Below are positions 32,669 to 42,133 of a stretch of DNA of 44,355 nt, piece by piece (the first letter of the stretch is position 1; each line of letters begins with the position of its first letter). Under the pieces are notes generated by a model. It saw only the letters and a program-made list of their open reading frames with translations, was not told the DNA's origin and ran no database searches. The stretch covers positions 75,555-119,909 of the forward strand of contig CAJFGR010000002.1 in the NCBI GenBank assembly GCA_904377845.1, given 5' to 3'. This DNA comes from an uncultured Ruminococcus sp. (GTDB taxonomy: Bacteria > Bacillota > Clostridia > Lachnospirales > Lachnospiraceae). Position numbers and translations under genes: made by a program.

Positions 32669-33070
32669 CTATTTTTCTGTCTCATCTGAGTCAAGAATAT
32701 CCATAACATCTTTCTCTGTCATCTTATCCTCTTTGTCAGCTGTAAAGCGATCTATCACATCTGGAACCATATCCAGAATTTTTGTAATAGTGTCCTGATT
32801 CTTGATATTCACAAGGCGGGTCTTTCCGTCCTGGATTACAATTACTGCGCTGGGAGTCATTCTGCCTCCGATTCCTCCCATACCTTTTTCCTTCTTATCA
32901 CCGGAAAATGCACCTGCTCCAATTCCGAAAGACACATCCACAAGGGGAAGAATGATCGTGCCGCCGATGTGTATCGCATCTCCTACGACAGTCTTTGAAG
33001 ATACGACACCATCCATTCCTCTGAACAGTGATTCCAGCGTTGTCTTAAAGTTATTCTTTTCATCAGCCAT
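32669..33070 (-). CDS. gerW: GerW-family sporulation protein (YtfJ)
   Basis: Sporulation protein of the GerW/YtfJ family, needed for full germination in bacilli. The 133-residue protein shows TVVGDAIHIGGTIILPLVDVSFGIGAGAFSG and GGRMTPSAVIVIQDG, the family core; the C-terminal tail is charged. No membrane segment. The start is the ATG at 33070, 8 nt after AGGAGG; a longer frame from 33094 would contain that site. Lies after a DUF2953 gene, as ytfI-ytfJ do in B. subtilis. Confidence 0.94.
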   Translation of the reverse strand: MADEKNNFKTTLESLFRGMDGVVSSKTVVGDAIHIGGTIILPLVDVSFGIGAGAFSGDKKEKGMGGIGGRMTPSAVIVIQDGKTRLVNIKNQDTITKILDMVPDVIDRFTADKEDKMTEKDVMDILDSDETEK

Positions 33071-33136
33071 TTTTTTATCCTCCTCATATGACATTATTTG
33101 TGAATCAGTCGAATATACATCTGTCTGTTTATAATT

Positions 33137-34108
33137 CTATAATCTGAACTTTCGTATATGTCTGTACGTTGTTCTTACGTTTTTATCCCACAGCATATTC
33201 CATACAAATATGAGTACATACAGTATCCGGAATTTTCCTTTTAAATAGAGGCTGCCCCGAAATACCCTGTGCTCAAAATCAGGCTTCAGCTGTGTGAACT
33301 CTCCGATCATGGGATAGAGTATGCTGATCCATGCAAGAGTATATCCGGTATATGCCGGATCCGTAAATCCGAATTCCAGGTCCACAGCTGCTTTTGACGG
33401 TCTGAGAAACCGAAGCAGCCTCTGCACTTCCCTGATCAGACGTGAAAAAGCATTTTTGTGGATCGTATTTTGAAGGAAGGCGGTAATTCGCTCTTTCTTC
33501 TTTTTCAATGCCTTTATCTTATCACAGATTTTCCTGAAAGTATATTTTATCTTTTCCTTAAACTTCCGGAATCTTTCATAAATTCGGGATGTTTTTAAAG
33601 AAAGGCTTTCTTTTTGGACGGGCTTTTTTCCCTCCGGATCTGTTTTGTCCGTTTTCTCAGGTATCTCTTTTTTCTCCGGAATATATCCGGTACTGCTGCT
33701 TCCCTTGTGCATTTCCGGTTTTGGTCCGTCCGACGGTGCTGCCGTGGGGCCCGGTTTGTTTTCTGTCATTAAGACAGGTTTCTGCCCACTCTTCGGGGAT
33801 TCCGGATGTTCTTCCGGCTGAGAAAAAGTAGTTTTACTGCTTTCTCCGTTTCCGAATTTTTTCCATGCAGCCCGGATCCGCCATTCAAATTCACCGTCTT
33901 TGTAGGTTAAATTCCCTTCAAGGAGATGAAACAGCCAATGAAAGTGTATCCTGCCTTTGATACTCTCTAAGCTGTTGTCAGCCGACAGTTCTGCCTTATA
34001 AACCAAAGGTGTCAGAATTACTGACGCAGCAAGAATCAGAAGCAGAGCGATAATCCCCAGAAGCAGGAATCCGATTATTTTTAATATGAGCAAAATAATA
34101 TGTAACAT
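33137..34108 (-). CDS. DUF2953 protein (YtfI-like), membrane-anchored
   Basis: DUF2953-domain protein of unknown function. A strongly hydrophobic N-terminal segment (about 2-32, IILLILKIIGFLLLG) anchors it. A Pro/Lys/Ser-rich, probably disordered stretch spans about 95-170, then a basic helical region (170-215) and the family core (about 230-300, DLEFGFTDPAYTGYT). The partner gene, gerW, is directly downstream (66-base gap), the pairing conserved with B. subtilis. A sporulation role is inferred from that pairing only. Confidence 0.88.
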   Translation of the reverse strand: MLHIILLILKIIGFLLLGIIALLLILAASVILTPLVYKAELSADNSLESIKGRIHFHWLFHLLEGNLTYKDGEFEWRIRAAWKKFGNGESSKTTFSQPEEHPESPKSGQKPVLMTENKPGPTAAPSDGPKPEMHKGSSSTGYIPEKKEIPEKTDKTDPEGKKPVQKESLSLKTSRIYERFRKFKEKIKYTFRKICDKIKALKKKKERITAFLQNTIHKNAFSRLIREVQRLLRFLRPSKAAVDLEFGFTDPAYTGYTLAWISILYPMIGEFTQLKPDFEHRVFRGSLYLKGKFRILYVLIFVWNMLWDKNVRTTYRHIRKFRL

Positions 34109-34113
34109 CTGAT

Positions 34114-34458
34114 CTACCGCCCTGTCTTTTCATATTCTTCCTGGCGCTTCAGGATATACGCACGCAGACCGGCATCACCGGAAGCATTGTAGACTTTCTC
34201 TGTAATGTCCCTGACCATAAGGAGAGCTTCGTCATAACCATCGGCAATCCCGACAACAAATATCTCCGCATTGTCAAATACGTGCTGTTTTAAAAGGATA
34301 CTGGAAAAGAACTCAAGTTCATTTTGGCCGCCCTGTGCCAATGCAGCCACATAAACCTGCGGCTGCACCCGGTTCGCTTTCAGTTTTTTTATTATTTTTG
34401 CCTTTTTTTTCTGCCAGCATTCACTGACATACAGATCACAGTAAAATTTCATCTGCAT
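34114..34458 (-). CDS. Small conserved hypothetical (possibly DUF6145)
   Basis: 114-residue soluble protein: LYVSECWQKKKAKIIKKLK, then QVYVAALAQGGQNELEFFSSILLKQ and a C-terminal helix. It reminds me of the Lachnospiraceae family DUF6145, but I am not certain of that name. No catalytic motif, signal or membrane segment is visible. GGAAG lies about 10 nt before the ATG at 34458. It sits 23 bases after the PBP stop and 5 bases before the DUF2953 start, so it is part of the same wall/sporulation transcript. Confidence 0.75.
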   Translation of the reverse strand: MQMKFYCDLYVSECWQKKKAKIIKKLKANRVQPQVYVAALAQGGQNELEFFSSILLKQHVFDNAEIFVVGIADGYDEALLMVRDITEKVYNASGDAGLRAYILKRQEEYEKTGR

Positions 34459-34481
34459 AAGCGATTTACTTCCAGACTTTG

Positions 34482-35999
34482 TTAGTTGTAATATGAATCC
34501 AGAATTCTGCCGGCAATCGATACTGCTCTTCCTCCGGCACTTCCATCCGAACCTTCTGTAATTACGGTGATAACCAGTTCAGGATTGTCTACATTTGTAA
34601 ACCCTGTAAACCATGAATGGGTTCTGTCACTGCTCTCGGAACTGTATTCCGCCGTACCTGTTTTGCCGGCTACCGTATAGGAACGTCCGGAGAGCACGGA
34701 GCCGGTTCCTTCCTGGATAACTGCAGTCATATAATCTGTCAGCTGTGCCGCCTCGTCGGATGTCATAAGACGGGCATAACTCTTCGGAACATTTCTACGC
34801 ACTTCCGTTCCCGTATAATTGGTAACTGAATCTACAAGGTAAGGTTCCATCAGCATTCCGCCGTTTGCTATGGCCTGTGTGATCAGTGCCATATGGTACG
34901 GACTCATAGTTGTACGGCCCTGTCCCATTGCAGTCATCATAATTTCGGAAGTCTGCGAATCCTGATCAAGTACGAATGAACTCTTTGTATAATCCAGTAC
35001 GCTGGGAAGCTGCCTGTTAAACAAAAGGTCTTCCGCTGTTTCTCTGTATTTCGGAATATCCAGCTGCAGTCCGATATTGGCAAAGGAAGAATTACAGGAA
35101 TTCGCAAAAGAGCTCCTGAGATCTTCATGCCCGTGCACTGCCCTGCCCGCACAGGGAATGGTAGTATTGTCAACGGTAATTGATCCGGTGCAGTCATACT
35201 GGTAATCGCTGTAATTACTGTACTGTCTGATATATGCAAGCGCAGTGACAATTTTAAATACAGAACCAGGCGCGTAGGTTCCGGATGTAGCCCGATTCAG
35301 AAGAGGACTGTTTTCCGTATCTGTATTCAGTGTATCCCAGTCGGATGCAATTTCATTCGGATCAAACTCAGGTTTTGAAACCATGGCAAGAATCTTGCCC
35401 GTGTCCGCTTCCATGACAACGACCGCACCTTTGTAGTCGCCCATTGCATCACTGGCGGCCTGCTGCAGATCTGCATCAAGTGTTGTCACCACTGTGTCTC
35501 CCTGATTTTTAGAACCATCGAATTCATTCTGGATTTTTTCCACAAAGAATGCATTCGACGTGAGGAGTTCAAAATTTTCTATTGACTCAAGGCCGGTTCT
35601 GCCAAGATCCGGATCACTGTATCCCACAACATGAGAAAAAAGCGATCCGTAAGGATAATACCTTGTCTCAGATCCGTCATCTGATACCTGTGTCTGTGCA
35701 AGAACATTGCCATTGCGGTCTGTAATGCTTCCGCGTACCACATTTTTCGCAAAAGCTTCCTGTCGCTGGTTATACGGGCTGTTTACAAAAGTGCCCGCGC
35801 GCACGATGGTAAAATAGACGATGTACCCCATAAGTGCAATGAAAAGAATGACAAAGAAATAGGTAATCCACGCAAACTCTCTATCTCGTGCGCGTTCTTT
35901 GCTTTTTCCGCGTCCTTTGTCTGGGGACCTCTTCGAATTTCGGCCCGTTTTCTGATGTCGCCTTTCTGGTCTTTCGGGTCGCTGTTCTTCCCAAGCCAT
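34482..35999 (-). CDS. Class B penicillin-binding protein (transpeptidase)
   Basis: Monofunctional cell-wall transpeptidase, partner of the SEDS glycosyltransferase encoded just upstream. An Arg/Lys-rich cytoplasmic tail (1-40) is followed by one membrane segment (about 42-65, ITYFFVILFIALMGYIVYF), a short pedestal, and the transpeptidase domain with SxxK (Ser246-Lys249 in GSVFK), SCN (301-303) and KTGTAE (from Lys446). The start is the ATG at 35999, 6 nt after GGAAGG; this still overlaps the SEDS gene by 119 nt, and no downstream start keeps the tail. About 505 residues. Whether it works in division, elongation or spores is not decidable. Confidence 0.92.
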   Translation of the reverse strand: MAWEEQRPERPERRHQKTGRNSKRSPDKGRGKSKERARDREFAWITYFFVILFIALMGYIVYFTIVRAGTFVNSPYNQRQEAFAKNVVRGSITDRNGNVLAQTQVSDDGSETRYYPYGSLFSHVVGYSDPDLGRTGLESIENFELLTSNAFFVEKIQNEFDGSKNQGDTVVTTLDADLQQAASDAMGDYKGAVVVMEADTGKILAMVSKPEFDPNEIASDWDTLNTDTENSPLLNRATSGTYAPGSVFKIVTALAYIRQYSNYSDYQYDCTGSITVDNTTIPCAGRAVHGHEDLRSSFANSCNSSFANIGLQLDIPKYRETAEDLLFNRQLPSVLDYTKSSFVLDQDSQTSEIMMTAMGQGRTTMSPYHMALITQAIANGGMLMEPYLVDSVTNYTGTEVRRNVPKSYARLMTSDEAAQLTDYMTAVIQEGTGSVLSGRSYTVAGKTGTAEYSSESSDRTHSWFTGFTNVDNPELVITVITEGSDGSAGGRAVSIAGRILDSYYN

Positions 36000-37350
36000 C
36001 TGAAGCCTTCCTTTCTTTTTCATATTTTTCTTCTTCATCCTCGCGGAGAATATACAGCCCCTGAATAATGCCGAACATAATCATGGTGCTCAGCATTGAG
36101 CTTCCTCCGTAGCTGACAAAAGGCAGTGTCATGCCGGTCGAAGGGATGAATTTGGTCACTCCGCCGATCTGCAGAAATACCTGGAATATATAGCACGTCC
36201 CCAGACCGAGAGCAACATATTTGTAAAAACGATTACGCAGTTCCATTGCTATATTAAGAAACATGACATAACAGCTAACACAGATAAGAATAATGCACAG
36301 CGCAAAAATTACGCCCATTTCCTCTGTGATTGCAGAGAATATAAAATCTGTCTCAGCCACCGGGATGGTATCCGGCTGTCCCTGAAAAAGGCCTGTCCCG
36401 AACCAGCTTCCGGTACCGATTGCAAACAGTGACTGAGCCACCTGATATCCGCTCCCGCCGTAAGTACCTATGGGATCCTGCCAGGCTTCAACCCTGACTT
36501 TGATGTGGCTGAACAGATGGTAGCCTGCAACAGCTGCCAGCACTCCGGCGCCAAGCCCCGCCACTGCGTAAAGGGGCTGTCTTGTCGCAACATAAAGCAT
36601 AACAAGGTATACAACAAAGAAAATCAACGCGGCTCCAAGATCTGTAGAGATTACGAGTATCAGTACGTGAGCGGCGGCGACAGCCGTCGTTACTACTATG
36701 TTTTTAAATTCACGTGATTTATTCAGACTTGCAGCCACATAGAATACAAACAGTATTTTTACAAATTCAGAAGGCTGAATATTAATGCCCATGATTTCGA
36801 ATCCGAGTTTTGCCCCGCCTGACAACTGTGCGAACAGGGCGACGGCGAGAAGAGCGGCTCCGCCAACAGCTGCATATACATATGTCCACTTATCCAGAAA
36901 AGTAAGCTTTCGTATCAGAACCGGTACGATCAGTCCGAATATGATCCCGAGCACTACGAACACGAGCTGCCGGATCGCAGTTCCGTAAGGTGAATCATTG
37001 TCGGAAGACAGACGTGTTATCATAATCATGCCGATAGTGATAAGCATACACATATTGTTGACTACCAGGCGGGATACATTCGGGTAAATCAGGCTGTACA
37101 GCAGGATAACCGCCAGCGATACGATTGCAAGCGCCGCATACAAAAACAATATGCGCATATCCTCTGTTGCCAGGTACATTGTCCCGAACGCAGTAAACTG
37201 CAGCAGAAAGAGGAGTACATCCTGACGGATCAGCACCCTCTTCTCTTCATCTTCATAATTTCTTGTAAATATAGAAAAACAGGAAAATGTATAAATTGCC
37301 ATCAGAATAATGATAACATATTTTGACAGTTGTATTATAATGTTTACCAT
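35881..37350 (-). CDS. FtsW/RodA/SpoVE-family SEDS glycosyltransferase
   Basis: Lipid II polymerase of the SEDS family with about ten to eleven membrane helices. Signatures are GINIQPSEFVKI, STDLGAALIFF (catalytic Asp region), ETDFIFSAITEEMG and the C-terminal STGMTLPFVSYGGSS. The last about 45 residues are a strongly basic cytoplasmic tail (RQRTRKKQRTRTR). The tail's DNA is shared in another frame with the basic N-terminus of the PBP. GGTGG lies 4 nt before the ATG. Confidence 0.93.
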   Translation of the reverse strand: MVNIIIQLSKYVIIILMAIYTFSCFSIFTRNYEDEEKRVLIRQDVLLFLLQFTAFGTMYLATEDMRILFLYAALAIVSLAVILLYSLIYPNVSRLVVNNMCMLITIGMIMITRLSSDNDSPYGTAIRQLVFVVLGIIFGLIVPVLIRKLTFLDKWTYVYAAVGGAALLAVALFAQLSGGAKLGFEIMGINIQPSEFVKILFVFYVAASLNKSREFKNIVVTTAVAAAHVLILVISTDLGAALIFFVVYLVMLYVATRQPLYAVAGLGAGVLAAVAGYHLFSHIKVRVEAWQDPIGTYGGSGYQVAQSLFAIGTGSWFGTGLFQGQPDTIPVAETDFIFSAITEEMGVIFALCIILICVSCYVMFLNIAMELRNRFYKYVALGLGTCYIFQVFLQIGGVTKFIPSTGMTLPFVSYGGSSMLSTMIMFGIIQGLYILREDEEEKYEKERKASDGLGRTATRKTRKATSENGPKFEEVPRQRTRKKQRTRTR

Positions 37351-37385
37351 ATTACCACCATTTACTTATTCTAACCGGTATTCTG

Positions 37386-39830
37386 TCACAGAATTCTTTT
37401 TTTGAAATGTCCTTCCGTATATCTGCCCGACATCTTTCCTGCAACAGAGGATTCCTCCGGATGGCCGCTGACAAAATTTTCGAAAACTTCCGTCATGTTC
37501 TTCAGTATCTCTGTGACCTCTTCTTCAGATTCCGTAGTGAAGCGGATTCTCAGGTGCCCGGGATTGAGTCGGAGAATGTCTTTCCGGTATTTTGCAAGAC
37601 ATAAAGGCCTGTCATTATAAATGACATTATAACAGGAACCGCAGAAGGCTTTGACCGGAAAATGGTTCCCGTAACGGTCGGTCAGCAAGGAAAAACCGTA
37701 ATCCTTTCTGCAGCGTCCGGAAGTCTTGAAAAGACACTGCGCAGATACCATGACAGGGGCCGCTCCGTATATTTCCAGTTCACAGTCGTTTATACCCAGC
37801 TGTTCCAGCTCCTCCCCGGTCAGTTCGAGCGGTGCTGTATATTCTGTGATTCCAAGTCTGTTCCAGAATTTTTTTGCATACTTGTTAAACACATATAGAT
37901 TATGGTCCAGAATTACTGTTTTGTCAAATCCGCGCTCTTTAAGAAATTGAAATTCTCCGCAGTTCCGAATAAGAGCGCCGTCCAGAGAAAGGCCGTCCGA
38001 TATATCCAGAAGCTGCTCGAGCAGAAAAATCTCCGTGCTGCGGAATATATGGGGCAGCGCAGTGAAGATTTCCACCCGGCTTTCTCTGAGCCGTTTCACA
38101 AGGCCGGGAAAGCTGTGCTGTCCGGCTTCTGCCATGGCAGTTTCGAGGATACTGCCGTCCAGATAAATCCGTGAAACAGGAATGCCGTTTTCAATCAGAT
38201 GCGCCGTTGCTTTCAGCTGCTCTTCTGTTTCTACAGAGACAGTAAATCTCTGATTTACTGCTGTGTGGCAGTTTTTTCCACTCACCTGTTCAGTCTTTGA
38301 GATGGCAGGTGTCATAAATTCGGGAGTAACGCCGGGATTTCGAATATACTGCCCTTCGATTTTCTCTTTCAGTTTTTCCAGTGCCGTACGCCTGAGTGTA
38401 TTCAGCTGCTGAACCGGGATAAAAAGATTGTCATCCATATTCACAGATAAAGTTTCGAAATAGAATTCCGAATTCCCGGTTTTCTTTATCTGGGTACAGA
38501 TGCGTTCTTTATCCATGGGCCGGTTCTGGGCCGGCTGTACTGCTTCTGCAGATTCTGCCTGACAGAAAATACCATCGGAGAATACACGAAGAACTGCGAA
38601 TTCACCGATTTTTAGGATAAGTTCCCCGAAGACCGGCCTCTGCAGCTTTTTCTCAATAATACTGCTGTTTATATGCTGAATCAGGGACTCATTTCTGATG
38701 CGGTTCAGTACAGTCCCTTTTGACAGACGGATCTGTTTCTGCACAAGGAAAGAAACAGATCTCCCTTTTTCAACGGCATTTCCGAATGTATAATTGCTCT
38801 TTCCGCCTGCAATTTCAAGCACATCTCCTGCATTCAGATCCGTGAGAACAATGCCGTGTACTTCACGTCCTTTCTGGTACTGTACTTTTACAGCGGGAAC
38901 ACCGGCATGGTTGGGACGGTCAAGGGACATCATCTTTCTGCCGTTCCTCGTTTTAAAGTATCCGGATGAAGAGCCGCCACGGTTATAGAGATCCATAAGC
39001 ATTTCTCTGTCTTCCGGCAGAACGCGGAAACCGCTTCTGCCGGTACGGAGATACAAATCGGTATATTTTCGGTAAAGAGATGTGACGCCTGCCACATATT
39101 CCGGTTTTTTCATTCGTCCTTCGATTTTAAAGGAGTCAATTCCGGCTTCGATCAGATCCGGTATCAATTCAAGCGTACAGATATCCTTCGGACTCAAAAA
39201 ATATTTCTTTTCCCCGTTAAACGTATAGGGCAGGCGGCAGGGCTGCGCGCACTGCCCCCTGTTTCCGCTTCTTCCGCCGATCATGCTGCTCAGGAGGCAC
39301 TGACCGGAATAACAGTAACAGAGCGCTCCGTGTACAAAACACTCAATTTCAAGGTCTGTCTGTTCTCTGATTTTCCGTATTTCCGCCAGCGACAATTCTC
39401 TGGCGGGCACAACTCGGGTCATCCTCTGTGCCTGGGCAAATTTAGCCCCCTGAGCATCTGTAATGGTCATCTGTGTGCTCGCATGAATATCCAGATCCGG
39501 GAAGCAGCTGCGGATATATTCTACGACACCCATATCCTGTACAATCACAGCATCGAGGCCAATTTCATAATAAGGTGCAAGATATTCATATAAATCGCAG
39601 ATTTCTGTTTCCTTGAGAAGCGTATTTACTGTAAGATAGAGCCTGCGCCCATAGAAATGAGCTTCGCGGATCACTTCTTTCAGTTCGTTTTCATTAAAGT
39701 TGTCTGCGTAAGCCCTTGCACCGAACCGGGAGCCGCCTACATATACTGCATCGGCTCCGGCTCTCAGTGCTGCCCGGAATGCATCGGCAGATCCTGCCGG
39801 CGATAGTATTTCTATTGTTCTGTCTGTCAT
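37386..39830 (-). CDS. U32-family peptidase with DUF3656 (RlhA-like)
   Basis: 814-residue U32 protein. The N-terminal domain (1 to about 260) has ILSPAGSADAFRAALRAGADAVYVGG, HASTQMTITD, and ECFVHGALCYCYSGQCLLSSMIGGRSGNRGQC, with the clustered cysteines likely to bind an iron-sulfur cluster. A DUF3656 region follows (about 380-500) and a C-terminal extension carries several further cysteines. E. coli relatives (RlhA, 653 residues) hydroxylate C2501 of 23S rRNA, and other relatives hydroxylate tRNA; the peptidase label is historical. The Shine-Dalgarno sequence is distant (AAGGAA about 13 nt). It follows zapA after a hairpin. Confidence 0.88.
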   Translation of the reverse strand: MTDRTIEILSPAGSADAFRAALRAGADAVYVGGSRFGARAYADNFNENELKEVIREAHFYGRRLYLTVNTLLKETEICDLYEYLAPYYEIGLDAVIVQDMGVVEYIRSCFPDLDIHASTQMTITDAQGAKFAQAQRMTRVVPARELSLAEIRKIREQTDLEIECFVHGALCYCYSGQCLLSSMIGGRSGNRGQCAQPCRLPYTFNGEKKYFLSPKDICTLELIPDLIEAGIDSFKIEGRMKKPEYVAGVTSLYRKYTDLYLRTGRSGFRVLPEDREMLMDLYNRGGSSSGYFKTRNGRKMMSLDRPNHAGVPAVKVQYQKGREVHGIVLTDLNAGDVLEIAGGKSNYTFGNAVEKGRSVSFLVQKQIRLSKGTVLNRIRNESLIQHINSSIIEKKLQRPVFGELILKIGEFAVLRVFSDGIFCQAESAEAVQPAQNRPMDKERICTQIKKTGNSEFYFETLSVNMDDNLFIPVQQLNTLRRTALEKLKEKIEGQYIRNPGVTPEFMTPAISKTEQVSGKNCHTAVNQRFTVSVETEEQLKATAHLIENGIPVSRIYLDGSILETAMAEAGQHSFPGLVKRLRESRVEIFTALPHIFRSTEIFLLEQLLDISDGLSLDGALIRNCGEFQFLKERGFDKTVILDHNLYVFNKYAKKFWNRLGITEYTAPLELTGEELEQLGINDCELEIYGAAPVMVSAQCLFKTSGRCRKDYGFSLLTDRYGNHFPVKAFCGSCYNVIYNDRPLCLAKYRKDILRLNPGHLRIRFTTESEEEVTEILKNMTEVFENFVSGHPEESSVAGKMSGRYTEGHFKKRIL

Positions 39831-39895
39831 TTTATTAAACGGATTCCTTCTGCGTCTGTCTGATTTGCTGCTATGTCTGCTTTTATTAATGAAAC

Positions 39896-39917
39896 AGGCT
39901 GTCGATTAGGACAGCCT
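39896..39917 (-). terminator. Hairpin after zapA
   Basis: AGGCTGTC and GACAGCCT form an 8-bp perfect stem with a 6-base loop, followed on the minus strand by GTTTCATT. A weak terminator between zapA and the U32 gene. Confidence 0.55.
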
Positions 39918-39925
39918 TTATCAAT

Positions 39926-40336
39926 TTACCTTCTGCGGTTCTTCATCTCTGTTTCCAGTTTTACAATCTGCATCTGAAGGTCGTTATTTTCATCTTTGAT
40001 CTTTGCAAGCTCTTTTTCCGCATTCTCCAGCTTGATCTGGGCGGAAATCAGCTCATGCTTCAGATCATACATTTCTTTGTCTTTCAGTTCGATATCATTT
40101 TCAAGGGAATCTCCCTGTTTCTTTGCCTTAAAATAGTCATCTGCAATATTCAGGGCGAGAAGTACATTCCTGGTATCAGCGCTCTGTTTTCTGTATCCTT
40201 CACTGTTCGCACATTCTGTTATCTTGTGATTCAGATAGGAAGATACTTTCTGCAGATATTCTTCGCCTTCAAAGCCGCTGAGAGTATATACCTTTCCCCC
40301 GATCAATACTTCCGTAAAATGTTTTGCTGAACTCAT
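39926..40336 (-). CDS. zapA: Cell division protein ZapA
   Basis: Promotes FtsZ filament bundling at the Z-ring. The globular head (about 5-65, TEVLIGGKVYTLSGFEGEEYLQKVSSYLN) contains the family core. It is followed by a long coiled coil (about 80-134, ELKDKEMYDLKHELISAQIKLEN). 136 residues. The start is the ATG at 40336, 5 nt after GGAGG; the ATG at 40357 has no ribosome binding site. It follows ruvB by 87 bases on the same strand. Confidence 0.93.
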   Translation of the reverse strand: MSSAKHFTEVLIGGKVYTLSGFEGEEYLQKVSSYLNHKITECANSEGYRKQSADTRNVLLALNIADDYFKAKKQGDSLENDIELKDKEMYDLKHELISAQIKLENAEKELAKIKDENNDLQMQIVKLETEMKNRRR

Positions 40337-40423
40337 AGCATCCTCCTCGCGTTTCATACAGTTTATTATAAACTATTTACCAGTAAAAACCAACTGTTTT
40401 TTACCAAATGGCTGTCCGCCTGG

Positions 40424-41431
40424 TTATTTTTCACTGGTGAGCATAGGAATTCCGAGGTGACGGTATGCAAGTTCGGTTACAACTCTCCCTCTCGGAGTAC
40501 GCTGGATAAAACCGTTTTTCAGAAGATATGGTTCATATACATCTTCCAGTGTGCCTGCATCTTCCGAAATGGAGGCAGCCAGTGTGTCGAGCCCTACGGG
40601 GCCGCCCTGAAATTTTTCAATCATAGTCAACAGGATACTCCGGTCAATATGATCCAGTCCGTATTTATCCACATCGAGAAGATCCAGCGCATAATCAGCC
40701 ACCTTTTTCGTAATCTTTCCGTCGTACTTTACCTGTGCAAAATCTCTCACACGTTTCAGGAGCCTGTTGGCAAGTCGGGGTGTACCTCTTGAGCGCCTTG
40801 CAAGTTCAAGCGCACCGTCCTCTTCAATCCCAACATTCAGTACAGATGCCGAACGGAGAATAATGGTCTTCAATTCTTCGTCTGTGTAGAATTCCAGCCG
40901 ATTAACGACGCCGAACCGGTCTCTTAAGGGCGCAGTCAGCATTCCGGCTCTTGTCGTTGCACCGACAAGTGTGAATTTCGGAAGATTTAAACGGATAGAA
41001 CGTGCGCCGGCGCCCTTGCCTATCATAATATCGATGGCGTAATCTTCCATAGCCGGATAGAGAACTTCCTCCACCTGACGGTTCAGCCTGTGAATCTCGT
41101 CGACAAAAAGGACATCGTGTTCCTGAAGACTGTTCAGAATCGCTGCCATTTCACCGGGCTTTTCTATGGCCGGTCCGGAAGTGACCTTGAGATGTACGCC
41201 CATTTCATTGGCAATAATTCCGGCAAGAGTTGTCTTCCCGAGCCCCGGTGGGCCATAGAAGAGCACGTGATCCAAGGCTTCCCCCCGCGCTTTTGCAGCT
41301 TCAATGTAGACGGACAGTGTCTGCTTCGCTTTTTCCTGTCCGATGTAATCCGCCAGCCGCTGGGGACGGAGTTCCCCCTCTATTTTAATATCTTCTTCCA
41401 GATTCTCTGTTGTAATGATTCGTTTTCCCAT
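40424..41431 (-). CDS. ruvB: Holliday junction branch migration helicase RuvB
   Basis: AAA+ motor that, with RuvA, moves Holliday junctions. The Walker A motif GPPGLGKT lies at 60-67, Walker B DEIH at 111-114, and the sensor-1 and arginine-finger regions GATTRAG and [18 protein letters not shown] follow. A C-terminal winged helix includes [15 protein letters not shown] and [13 protein letters not shown]. 335 residues, full length. GAGG lies a long 13 nt before the ATG, so initiation may be weak. RecU (window 12.8 kb) would be the matching resolvase. Confidence 0.97.
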   Translation of the reverse strand: MGKRIITTENLEEDIKIEGELRPQRLADYIGQEKAKQTLSVYIEAAKARGEALDHVLFYGPPGLGKTTLAGIIANEMGVHLKVTSGPAIEKPGEMAAILNSLQEHDVLFVDEIHRLNRQVEEVLYPAMEDYAIDIMIGKGAGARSIRLNLPKFTLVGATTRAGMLTAPLRDRFGVVNRLEFYTDEELKTIILRSASVLNVGIEEDGALELARRSRGTPRLANRLLKRVRDFAQVKYDGKITKKVADYALDLLDVDKYGLDHIDRSILLTMIEKFQGGPVGLDTLAASISEDAGTLEDVYEPYLLKNGFIQRTPRGRVVTELAYRHLGIPMLTSEK

Positions 41432-41517
41432 AATAATTTAAACAGTCCTCTTTCCATACACTGATAAACTTGCAGCCTGCAGTGGAGTTATAGTTCTGTC
41501 AAAACATCTCCAGTCTG

Positions 41518-42129
41518 TCAGAACAGATATTTCAGAGCTTCTTTCAGTATATCTTCCACAGTCCTGCACTCCGGAGAAGTCTTTCTGACCGCGCGGAGGC
41601 TTTCCGCATTTCCGTATCCGAGAGCCACGAGAGCCTGTACGGCTTCAGCCTGCATACCACTCTCCGCCTCTTCCCCGCGAAATTGCCCTGCCTCTTCTCC
41701 ATGTGCAGCACTGTTCAGTACATCTTCGATATCTACTTTATCCCGCAGTTCCAGAATAAGTTTTTCTGCTGTCTTTTTGCCGATTCCCGGAGCCGCAGAA
41801 ATAGCTTTTGCATCCCCGGACATAATGGCAAAACGCAGATCATCCGGCGACATACAGGAAAGAATATTGAGCCCTCCTTTCGGGCCGATGCCGCTTACTC
41901 CGATTACCAGTTTAAATATTTCCAGATCGTCTTTGGTAAGGAAGCCGAACAGCTGGAGTGCGTCTTCTTTCACATTGAGATATGTATACAGTTTCACTTC
42001 ATTTCCAGGCTGAGGAAGCAGGGAAAGAGCCTGCTGCGGCATGAATACGCCGTATCCCACCCCGCCCACATCAACAATTGCCTTCTGTGCATCTATAGCT
42101 GCAAGTTCTCCTCTGATATATGAAATCAT
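41518..42129 (-). CDS. ruvA: Holliday junction DNA-binding protein RuvA
   Basis: Tetrameric junction-binding subunit. The OB domain (MISYIRGELA..AIVDVGGVGYGV) is followed by two helix-hairpin-helix motifs (GVSGIGPKGGLNIL, AAPGIGKKTAEKLILELRDK) and the C-terminal three-helix domain that contacts RuvB (from about 155). 203 residues. The start is the ATG at 42129, 9 nt after AAAGGA. It begins 4 bases after the Gx-type gene stop, in the same operon. Confidence 0.96.
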   Translation of the reverse strand: MISYIRGELAAIDAQKAIVDVGGVGYGVFMPQQALSLLPQPGNEVKLYTYLNVKEDALQLFGFLTKDDLEIFKLVIGVSGIGPKGGLNILSCMSPDDLRFAIMSGDAKAISAAPGIGKKTAEKLILELRDKVDIEDVLNSAAHGEEAGQFRGEEAESGMQAEAVQALVALGYGNAESLRAVRKTSPECRTVEDILKEALKYLF

Positions 42130-42133
42130 TATT

